A stretch of 5,624 bases of DNA from Candidatus Uhrbacteria bacterium. GTDB lineage: Bacteria; Patescibacteriota; Patescibacteriia; JACQSD01. The notes under the pieces are model-generated. The model had not been told where the DNA came from. It was given only the letters and a program-made list of their open reading frames with translations, and made no database searches. Below are positions 1 to 3,796 of the stretch, piece by piece. How positions within the stretch are numbered: position 1 is the stretch's first letter; each line of letters opens with the position of its first letter. The stretch is from the NCBI GenBank assembly GCA_016206165.1, contig JACQSD010000014.1, positions 1-5,624 on the forward strand, read 5' to 3'. A program made the translations under genes and the position numbers.

Positions 1-125
1 GCCTAACGCCGCGCCTGATGCGGAGTGACGGACTTCCGCCGCCTCGGCGGGAGGCCGGCATTTCGCATAGGCGCTGTTGCGCGCCTGCCCGCCCCTGCCT
101 GCCGGCAGGTTGGCCTTTTCCGGTC
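1..125. other. GC-rich palindromic stretch, no convincing gene
   Basis: This stretch is much richer in G and C than the rest of the window. It contains short perfect inverted repeats: CCGCC/GGCGG around a 2-base loop at 39-50, and the 12-bp palindrome CCTGCCGGCAGG at 98-109, preceded by further CCTGCC-like units at 84-100. Both strands have open frames here. The plus frame from base 3 to the stop at 138-140 and a minus frame from 209 translate to low-complexity, Arg/Pro-rich residues without any recognisable motif, so I do not call a gene. A dispersed GC-rich repeat or the edge of a mobile or intergenic palindrome family is possible. Confidence 0.4.
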
Positions 126-142
126 ATGTCCACAGGGTAAAC

Positions 143-170
143 TTGACAAAAATCGTGGGCATGGTATGCT
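143..170 (+). promoter_or_regulatory. Sigma-70-type promoter, TTGACA / TGGTATGCT
   Basis: A perfect -35 hexamer TTGACA (143-148) is followed by a 16-base spacer and the -10 hexamer TATGCT (165-170). The -10 is preceded by TG at 162-163, an extended -10 arrangement. The predicted start is near 177. The only thing downstream on this strand is the hairpin at 176-231, which runs into the 3' end of a gene on the opposite strand. The promoter therefore appears to serve a small non-coding RNA. Confidence 0.65.
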
Positions 171-176
171 GTAGGT

Positions 177-236
177 GAAAAAGGCTTTCGGCCGTGGTTT
201 ATACACCACACTAAGCGGAAGGTCTTTTTCATTTTA
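177..236 (+). ncRNA. Candidate small hairpin RNA, family not recognised
   Basis: The start near 177 is placed by the upstream promoter. Bases 176-189 pair with 218-231 in a 14-bp stem containing two G-U wobbles, and weaker pairing could extend it outward to 173/234. The closed interior (190-217) carries a second stem GTGGT/ACCAC (194-198 with 205-209, 6-base loop) and unpaired GGCC and ACTAAGCG segments. A T-rich tail, ATTTTATTTAT (231-241), follows the main stem and could end transcription. No open reading frame fits inside. The 3' side lies against the stop codon of the minus-strand gene at 234-236, so the same hairpin may also terminate that gene. I do not recognise a known riboswitch, ribozyme or SRP motif. 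The promoter-hairpin-tail arrangement is seen directly, and small RNA function is inferred. Confidence 0.5.
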
Positions 237-662
237 TTTATCTACGGGACCATCGGTCGGAAATACCGAAATCAAAAACTTTTGACTCCGTTTCTTATCT
301 TCCTTGATTTGTACACAAAATAGTTCGTTTTCTGCGGTGAGGCCGTAGAAGCGGTGAAGTATTTCGGATGGTTTATTTGGATTTTCTTTTGACCTTGGCT
401 CGAAGCGGGATTCTTGGATCAATCCTAATGCGCAACCGAAATACTTCATCCGCCGCACTCTATCCCGCCAATTTGCTTTCGCAAATAGATGCGTCCAAAA
501 CAAATCAAGAAAGATTTTGTCTCTGTTAAAATAGGCAGACCTGACATAAGTGCGGCGTTTTGATTTCTTTTTGATTTTGGTATAAAGGCCAAAAGCCTGT
601 GGGTGCACTTCATGAAAATCTGAGCCGGAGAATTTGTGTACGCGGGTTTTGTATACTTGCAT
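234..662 (-). CDS. Hypothetical small basic protein, possibly RelE/barnase-like fold
   Basis: The product is 142 residues from the ATG at 662. An in-frame ATG at 683 would add MWYNSGT. I prefer 662 because a -10-like element (672-677) lies between the two starts. The protein is Lys/Arg-rich in its first half (KIKKKSKRRTYVRSAYF), then has an aromatic helix-like segment (FLDLFWTHLF), an RRMKYFGCALGLI segment, and a C-terminal part, EILHRFYGLTAENELFCVQIKEDKK followed by FLISVFP. There is no signal peptide or membrane segment. The ending HRF.G.T...F.VQI.ED...LISVFP resembles small conserved proteins I associate with Patescibacteria, and loosely the barnase/EndoU/RelE-like nuclease group. That functional link is only a resemblance. 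It is divergent from the Nudix gene, and no partner antitoxin gene is visible beside it. No Shine-Dalgarno sequence is seen, and the predicted transcript is nearly leaderless. Confidence 0.75.
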   Translation of the reverse strand: MQVYKTRVHKFSGSDFHEVHPQAFGLYTKIKKKSKRRTYVRSAYFNRDKIFLDLFWTHLFAKANWRDRVRRMKYFGCALGLIQESRFEPRSKENPNKPSEILHRFYGLTAENELFCVQIKEDKKRSQKFLISVFPTDGPVDK

Positions 663-671
663 AGTACCGCT

Positions 672-680
672 ATTGTACCA
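672..680 (-). promoter_or_regulatory. Extended -10 promoter of the minus-strand hypothetical gene
   Basis: Read on the minus strand, TGGTACAAT occupies 680-672. This is an extended -10 (TG, one base, TACAAT with 5 of 6 matches). A loose -35 candidate, TTGTGA, lies 18 bases upstream. Only 9 bases separate the -10 hexamer from the ATG at 662, so a start 6-8 bases downstream would give a leader of about 1-4 bases. This agrees with the absence of a Shine-Dalgarno sequence. Confidence 0.45.
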
Positions 681-689
681 CATGGTACA
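674..689. promoter_or_regulatory. Operator-like palindrome TGTACCA-CA-TGGTACA
   Basis: Perfect 7-bp half-sites TGTACCA (674-680) and TGGTACA (683-689) are separated by CA. The palindrome overlaps the -10 element of the minus-strand gene. It sits in the ~70-base gap between two divergent starts (662 minus, 733 plus), where a repressor could control one or both. A further GTACC lies at 664-668. The binding protein is unknown. Confidence 0.4.
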
Positions 690-732
690 CGCAGGTCACA
701 AATCCAATGCTGAAAAATATCAAGAGCCCCTT

Positions 733-1137
733 ATGATTAAAACATACATCGACAAAGTTGCGCTCGTGGATATTCGTGATCACAAGGTTTTGATGGCGTT
801 AAGCCGTGGCAAAGAAAGGTGGTTTAATCCGGGAGGAAAGATTGAGCAAGGCGAGACGAAGGAACAAGCACTCGTTCGTGAGATCCGCGAGGAATTATCG
901 GTTGAGATTAATTCGGAAAGTATTCAGCACTACGGAACTTTCGAAGCACAGGCGTTTGGAAAACCAGAGGGCACATTCGTCCGTATGTACTGCTACACCG
1001 CAACGTATCACGGCGAACCAAGACCATCCTCGGAAATTGAAAAGATCGAATACTTCTCCTACGCCGCCCGCTTCCGATCAACCGCCGTCGACCTCCTCAT
1101 CTTCGCCGACCTCAAGACAAAGGGATTGATTGACTAA
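733..1137 (+). CDS. Nudix hydrolase (MutT-like)
   Basis: This 134-residue protein has the length of a single Nudix domain. The Nudix box G(x5)E(x7)REUxEExGU is clear: G35, E41, R49, E50, E53 and E54 are all present, so the metal-binding and catalytic glutamates are intact. The usual Gly late in the box is Ser56 (EELSVEI). The preceding WFNPGGKIEQGE is typical of MutT/8-oxo-dGTP or NDP-sugar-type enzymes. Members of the family hydrolyse nucleoside diphosphates linked to another moiety, and the substrate cannot be read from this sequence. The protein is presumably cytoplasmic, with no signal peptide. I chose the ATG at 733 because the family's first beta strand (KTYIDKVALVDI) starts right after it. 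Upstream in-frame ATGs at 634 and 682 would add residues without family resemblance and overlap the divergent promoter. Only a weak AAGAG precedes the start. It is transcribed alone, divergent from the hypothetical gene. Confidence 0.9.
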   Translation: MIKTYIDKVALVDIRDHKVLMALSRGKERWFNPGGKIEQGETKEQALVREIREELSVEINSESIQHYGTFEAQAFGKPEGTFVRMYCYTATYHGEPRPSSEIEKIEYFSYAARFRSTAVDLLIFADLKTKGLID

Positions 1138-1152
1138 AAATATGGAAGCAGC

Positions 1153-1184
1153 GAAGGAGTTCCCATGACTCTTCTTATTTTTTC
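1153..1184 (+). terminator. Weak intrinsic terminator after the Nudix gene
   Basis: A short stem (GAAG..AGT at 1153-1160 with ACTCTTC at 1168-1174, one bulged G, 7-base loop) is followed directly by TTATTTTTTC (1175-1184). It lies 15 bases past the Nudix stop. The stem is short, so termination may be inefficient. Confidence 0.4.
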
Positions 1185-1194
1185 TATACCTCGA

Positions 1195-1226
1195 TCATTC
1201 TGACATTCTTGAGAATGTTGGAATGA
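1195..1226. repeat. 15-bp imperfect inverted repeat with 2-base loop
   Basis: Arms at 1195-1209 and 1212-1226 match at 13 of 15 positions around TG. In the plus-strand RNA the two mismatches are G-U pairs, so the hairpin would be continuous. The core ACATTCT-TG-AGAATGT is perfect. No T-tract follows on either strand, so this is not a standard terminator. It could be a protein-binding site, a second 3' hairpin for the Nudix mRNA, or a small palindromic repeat. Confidence 0.5.
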
Positions 1227-1285
1227 GGTTAGTAGATACACTTTTTCATATCCCATCGACGTCGTGTTCATGCTATGCTATGGTC

Positions 1286-1434
1286 AAACGACAAATAGCG
1301 CATGCTCGGAGAGCAACGCTTGCCCGCCGAAGCTGTCGCGGAGAGGGGGGAGTAGGACCGTATTCACAAAGTGAATCGCTTCGGTGTTAGCGAGCGGCTA
1401 TACCGTATAGCTATACTCTCCCTCGTCTCCGGGC
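1286..1434 (-). ncRNA. Candidate structured RNA, strand uncertain
   Basis: This non-coding segment contains nested complementary blocks. GCCCG at 1322-1326 pairs with CGGGC at 1430-1434. GGAGA (1340-1344) pairs with TCTCC (1426-1430), which shares base 1430 with the previous pair, and GGGAG (1348-1352) pairs with CTCCC (1418-1422). These enclose local hairpins ATTCAC-AAA-GTGAAT (1362-1376) and GCTATA-CCG-TATAGC (1397-1411). At the left end AGCG.TGCTC-GGA-GAGCA.CGCT (1297-1320) would, on the minus strand, be followed by ATTTGTCGTTTG, a poor terminator tail. A minus-strand extended -10 at 1449-1441 would start a ~150-nt transcript near 1434. On the plus strand, TCGACG (1256-1261) and TGCTATGGT (1276-1284) with a 17-base spacer form an alternative promoter, but no terminator follows. 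The folding is suggestive of one RNA, but the family and strand are unknown. Confidence 0.3.
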
Positions 1435-1440
1435 GTCTGT

Positions 1441-1449
1441 ATTGTATCA
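1441..1449 (-). promoter_or_regulatory. Extended -10 element TGATACAAT
   Basis: Read on the minus strand from 1449 to 1441 the sequence is TGATACAAT, which is TG, one base, then a -10 with 5 of 6 consensus bases. The -35 region is only a T-run (the terminator tail of the preceding RNA), so the promoter would depend on the extended -10. It would direct RNA synthesis leftwards from about 1434. Confidence 0.3.
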
Positions 1450-1463
1450 GAAAAAATGTGTAT

Positions 1464-1495
1464 AAAAAAGAACAAGGCCCTGTAGGGCCTCGCTC
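1464..1495 (-). terminator. Strong intrinsic terminator, minus strand
   Basis: On the minus strand GAGCGAGGCCC (1495-1485) pairs with GGGCCUUGUUC (1480-1470). This gives an 11-bp stem with two G-U pairs and a UACA tetraloop, followed at once by six Ts (1469-1464). There is no T-tract on the plus-strand side, so it is directional. Confidence 0.75.
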
Positions 1496-1538
1496 CGAGA
1501 TGATTCACCAGTGTGAATACGATTCGCTCACTAACACC
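1464..1538 (-). ncRNA. Candidate small RNA (~75 nt) with its own promoter and terminator
   Basis: Read leftwards on the minus strand, transcription should start at G1538 or G1537, seven to eight bases past a consensus -10. It should end in the T-run at 1469-1464. The RNA would begin GGUGUUAGUGAGCG, then form a hairpin AUUCAC/GUGAAU (1518-1503), and finish with an 11-bp terminator stem with a UACA loop. There is no start codon with a plausible frame. The promoter and terminator are seen directly, correctly oriented and correctly spaced for a small RNA. Function is unknown. The 5' 14 bases are complementary to 1383-1396, and the whole RNA would be antisense to any dus leader transcribed from further upstream. 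I recognise no known RNA family. Confidence 0.55.
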
Positions 1539-1544
1539 AGCACT

Positions 1545-1574
1545 ATTATAACATAGGGCAAAATAGCATGTCAA
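1545..1574 (-). promoter_or_regulatory. Consensus sigma-70 promoter TTGACA-18-TATAAT
   Basis: On the minus strand TTGACA occupies 1574-1569 and TATAAT occupies 1550-1545, with 18 bases between. Both hexamers are perfect. The -35 overlaps the ATG and second codon of dus (1568-1573), so polymerase at this promoter would occupy the dus start region. The plus-strand sequence over the same -10 (TATTATAAC, 1544-1552) could act as a weaker promoter for dus. Confidence 0.7.
1555..1558 (+). promoter_or_regulatory. Possible ribosome binding site for dus
   Basis: AGGG ends 9 bases before the ATG at 1568. It is the only Shine-Dalgarno-like element near this start and supports it modestly. Confidence 0.4.
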
Positions 1575-2563
1575 GTGAATTCAATTTTTGGACAAAACTA
1601 CCGCGACCAATCCTCGCGCTCGCACCTATGGCTGGCGTCACGGACGCTGCTTTTCGCGTCCTCTGCAAAGACTTTGGCGCGGACGTCATCTACACGGAGT
1701 TTGCTTCAACGGACGCTTTGATCCATGGCAACGAGGCAACGCGGCGCATGATTCAATACGACCCGCGTGAGCAGCCTGTGGTGTGCCAGGTTTTTGGTAA
1801 TGATCCTGAAAAGTTTGAAAAAGCTGCGAAGATTCTTGAGCAACTCGGATTTTCCGGTATCGACATTAACTTCGGCTGCCCTGCGTACAAAGTCGTCACC
1901 CATGGCGGTGGCGTTGCACTCATGCGCGAGCCGAATCGTTGCCGTGAGATTATTGACGCAACGATTCGTGCAGTCAAAATCCCCGTCTCTGTCAAAATCC
2001 GCGCAAGCATCAAATCTTTATCTCATACATCTCCTGGTGATGTAAACGTACATCACCAGGAGATGTATACAGCTGTTGACCTTGTCCGCACGATCCACGA
2101 TCTCCCCATGGCCGCTCTCATGATCCATGGCCGGACGTTTGAAAAGCCATTCGATGGTGCGCCGGATGTGAATGCTATCGCCGATGTCAAAAAAGCATTC
2201 AAAGGAATTGTTATTGCAAACGGTGGAATCCATTCACCAGAAGACGCCGAACGCATGCTTGTGGAAACCGGCGCTGACGGCGTTGGTATTGCGCGCGGCG
2301 CATGGGGCAAGCCATGGATTTTCCGCCAGATCAAAAGTTATCTCGCATCAAAAACATACGATCACCCCACATGGGATGCGATTGTTGAAACGATTATCCA
2401 ACACGCAGAACTCGCATTGAGCAAGAAATCACAAAGCGGTATCATCGAGCTCCGCAAACACCTTGCCTGGTACGCAAAAGGAATTCCGAATGCCTCTGCC
2501 CTCCGCCAAGCGCTTGTGCAGGTAAAAACGGTGGAGGATATAACGAGGATATTGAAACAATAA
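1568..2563 (+). CDS. dus: tRNA-dihydrouridine synthase (DusB-like)
   Basis: The product is 331 residues and uses FMN and NADPH to reduce uridine to 5,6-dihydrouridine in tRNA. The N-terminal TIM barrel shows the FMN-binding LAPMAGVTDAAFR (17-30), QVFGND (74-79), and DINFGCPAYKVV (99-110) with the catalytic Cys104. It continues with VKIR (142-145), IHGRT (186-190) with the conserved His and Arg, IANGGI (216-221) and GVGIARGAWGKPWIF (238-252). The C-terminal helical tRNA-binding domain has LRKHLAWYAKGIPNASALR (295-313), as in DusB proteins. The ATG at 1568 starts a typical N-terminus. Which uridine is modified cannot be told. One oddity: residues 153-167 (HTSPGDVNVHHQEMY), after VKIRASIKS, are encoded by a perfect 20-bp inverted repeat where relatives I recall have a shorter loop. 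A bidirectional terminator follows at 2622-2649. Confidence 0.95.
   Translation: MSSEFNFWTKLPRPILALAPMAGVTDAAFRVLCKDFGADVIYTEFASTDALIHGNEATRRMIQYDPREQPVVCQVFGNDPEKFEKAAKILEQLGFSGIDINFGCPAYKVVTHGGGVALMREPNRCREIIDATIRAVKIPVSVKIRASIKSLSHTSPGDVNVHHQEMYTAVDLVRTIHDLPMAALMIHGRTFEKPFDGAPDVNAIADVKKAFKGIVIANGGIHSPEDAERMLVETGADGVGIARGAWGKPWIFRQIKSYLASKTYDHPTWDAIVETIIQHAELALSKKSQSGIIELRKHLAWYAKGIPNASALRQALVQVKTVEDITRILKQ
2025..2068. repeat. Perfect 20-bp inverted repeat (4-base loop) inside dus
   Basis: The left arm 2025-2044 is the exact reverse complement of the right arm 2049-2068, with loop AACG at 2045-2048. Pairing stops at once outside the arms. The repeat is read through in frame as dus residues 153-167, between VKIRASIKSLS and TAVDLVRT. 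This lies at a surface loop of the barrel, not in an active-site motif. No T-tract follows, so it is not a terminator. It may be a small palindromic insertion or a product of template switching during replication. Confidence 0.9.
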
Positions 2564-2584
2564 TTGATCGCAACCTCACCCTAC

Positions 2585-2605
2585 CCCTCTCCTACTAGGA
2601 GAGGG
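2585..2605. repeat. 9-bp hairpin CCCTCTCCT/AGGAGAGGG
   Basis: A perfect 9-bp inverted repeat with a 3-base loop lies 21 bases after the dus stop, preceded by CCTCACCCTACC. No T-tract follows on either strand. The sequence resembles CCCTCTCC...GGAGAGGG palindromes that I recall as dispersed intergenic repeats in various bacteria. It may protect the dus 3' end. Confidence 0.55.
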
Positions 2606-2621
2606 AAGCGTCGTAGTAAAC

Positions 2622-2649
2622 AAAAGAGGGCCCTAGAGGCCTTCTTTTT
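2622..2649. terminator. Bidirectional terminator between dus and dnaJ
   Basis: AAAAGAGGGCC (2622-2632) pairs with GGCCTTCTTTT (2638-2648) around a CTAGA loop, with one G-U pair. On the plus strand it ends in TTTTT for dus. On the minus strand the stem is followed by TTTTGTTT for dnaJ. The loop contains the dnaJ stop codon (2633-2635), so the right arm lies inside the end of the dnaJ coding sequence. Confidence 0.75.
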
Positions 2650-3721
2650 GTAATTCTTCAAGCAGTTGTCTTTGCTTGCGCGTTGGCGACTGCGGTGTGT
2701 CGACGGAGATCGTGACATACTGATCGCCACGGCTGGTCGATTTCAAATGCGGAATCCCTTTCCCTTTCAGGCGAAACTCCTGGCCTGACTTTGTCCCAGC
2801 AGGAATCTTGAGTTGCACCACACCGTCAACCGTCTCGACGTCCACGGATCCACCAAGCACCACTGTCGAATACGGAATCCGAACCTCGGTCCGAATCGTC
2901 TCACCATCGCGCACGAATCGTGGGTCTTTTTTTACATGCACCGTGACATATAAATCTCCGGCGGTCGCACCGCGCTCCCCTGCTTCGCCTTCACGTGCAA
3001 GACGAATCGTCTGCCCGTCATCAATACCCGCAGGAATTTTTAACTTCATTTGTTTCGTTTCTCGTGTTGCACCACGCCCGCCACATCGGCTACACGCATC
3101 CTTAATTTCTGATCCTTCACCACTGCATTTCGGGCACGTGACAACCGTCGCGAACTGACCAAAGACGGTCCGCTGTGTTTGCTGCACCTGCCCTTGCCCC
3201 CCGCACGTTGCACATGATTTCAAAATTGATCCCGGCTCTGCTCCGCTCCCGTTGCATCGATCGCATGAGACTGGCTTATAGAGTTCCACTGTCTTCTCAA
3301 TACCGAACACTGCATCATGAAAATCAATCGTGATCGCGGTTTCAATATCTTTCCCACGCCGCTCTGCTTTTCGCGATCTCCCGCGGCCACCGCCAAAACC
3401 AAACATATCGCCGATGCCACCGACAAGATCTTCAAGATTTCCAAAATCAACATTGCCCTGCTGAAAACCGGAAAAACCTCCGAAGCCCTGCCCTTGCGCC
3501 TGCGCAGCGTCGAACGTCGTCCCGTACTGATCGTACTGGCTCCGTTTCTCCGTATCCGAAAGCACCTGATAAGCTTCGTTCACTTCTTTGAATTTCTCTG
3601 CATTCCCGTTGCCACGATCGGGGTGATGTTCATTCGCAAGTTTCCGAAACGCACGTTTAATCTCGTCCGCAGATGCGGATTTGGAAATTCCTAATATCTT
3701 ATAATAATCCTTAGCGGCCAC
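2633..3721 (-). CDS. dnaJ: Chaperone protein DnaJ (Hsp40)
   Basis: This full-length 362-residue type I Hsp40 delivers unfolded protein to DnaK and stimulates its ATPase. The J domain (about 1-68) has the HPD motif at 33-35 and the usual KFKEVNEAYQVLSD helix. A Gly/Phe-rich linker follows (about 77-114, e.g. GFGGFSGF and GDMFGFGGG). Four CxxCxGxG zinc repeats begin at Cys153, Cys170, Cys196 and Cys210, so both zinc sites are complete. The C-terminal substrate-binding barrels run to about 342, with a short tail. The start codon is GTG (3721-3719). An in-frame TAA lies three codons upstream and MAAKDYY matches the family start, so no other start is available. No Shine-Dalgarno sequence precedes it, and a repeat-built hairpin occupies the 72-base gap to dnaK. 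It probably shares a transcript with dnaK. Confidence 0.97.
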   Translation of the reverse strand: MAAKDYYKILGISKSASADEIKRAFRKLANEHHPDRGNGNAEKFKEVNEAYQVLSDTEKRSQYDQYGTTFDAAQAQGQGFGGFSGFQQGNVDFGNLEDLVGGIGDMFGFGGGRGRSRKAERRGKDIETAITIDFHDAVFGIEKTVELYKPVSCDRCNGSGAEPGSILKSCATCGGQGQVQQTQRTVFGQFATVVTCPKCSGEGSEIKDACSRCGGRGATRETKQMKLKIPAGIDDGQTIRLAREGEAGERGATAGDLYVTVHVKKDPRFVRDGETIRTEVRIPYSTVVLGGSVDVETVDGVVQLKIPAGTKSGQEFRLKGKGIPHLKSTSRGDQYVTISVDTPQSPTRKQRQLLEELQKEGL

Positions 3722-3727
3722 AGCTTG

Positions 3728-3796
3728 TTAGCTGCATTAGCTGCATTAGCTGCATTAGCAATAAATGCTAAGAAGCTAACGAAGCTAACGAAGCTA
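3728..3796. repeat. 9-bp tandem repeats forming a stem between dnaK and dnaJ
   Basis: On the plus strand TTAGCTGCA is repeated three times exactly (3728-3736, 3737-3745, 3746-3754) and ends in TTAGCA (3755-3760). After ATAAA comes TGCTAA (3766-3771), then GAAGCTAAC twice (3772-3780, 3781-3789) and a partial copy reaching the dnaK stop. TTAGCA/TGCTAA forms a perfect 6-bp stem with a 5-base loop, and each TTAGCT can pair with an AGCTAA opposite it, giving a long stem with regular internal loops. In the mRNA this stem would end about 6 bases before the dnaJ GTG. It could slow transcription or limit dnaJ translation, and its repeats could change in number by slippage. Confidence 0.8.

Larger units (their letters stand above)
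1383..1538. repeat. Inverted pair of 14-bp GGTGTTAGYGAGCG motifs with adjoining ATTCAC hairpins
   Basis: GGTGTTAGCGAGCG at 1383-1396 is complementary to 1525-1538 at 13 of 14 positions, and the odd one is a G-U pair in RNA. Each copy adjoins a small hairpin of the same sequence: ATTCAC-AAA-GTGAAT (1362-1376) for the first, ATTCAC-CAGT-GTGAAT (1503-1518) for the second. The motif and hairpin are in different order in the two copies, so this is not one simple inverted duplication. It looks like two units of a dispersed modular repeat, or two halves of one folded RNA. Confidence 0.5.

Noticed and set aside
3..209. Minus-strand 68-residue open frame, and a plus-strand open frame from 3 to 140
   Set aside because: Both are Arg/Pro-rich translations of GC-rich palindromic DNA with no motif. 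The minus frame also starts inside the hairpin RNA and has no ribosome binding site.
177..236. Known riboswitch, pistol or twister ribozyme, or SRP RNA
   Set aside because: Short matches such as CTAAGCGG and CGGAAGG were considered, but the conserved cores of these families are not present and no gene lies downstream on the same strand.
806..1129. Plus-strand 107-residue frame inside the Nudix gene
   Set aside because: It is a shadow in another frame of a gene with an intact Nudix box. The composition is Ser/Arg/Pro-rich and shows no motif.
1286..1434. RNase P RNA, tmRNA or 4.5S RNA
   Set aside because: None of their conserved core sequences (for example the SRP GGAAG/AGCA loop or a tmRNA tRNA-like end with CCA) could be found.
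1371..1556. Plus-strand 61-residue open frame starting with GTG
   Set aside because: It runs through several hairpins and across the minus-strand terminator and small-RNA promoter. There is no Shine-Dalgarno and no recognisable motif.
3755..3771. TTAGCA-N5-TGCTAA as a CIRCE (HrcA operator)
   Set aside because: CIRCE is TTAGCACTC-N9-GAGTGCTAA. Here the CTC/GAG parts are missing, the spacing is wrong, and the match is explained by the local tandem repeats.
3722..3796. Tandem repeats as a CRISPR array
   Set aside because: The units are 9 bp and directly adjacent with no spacers.
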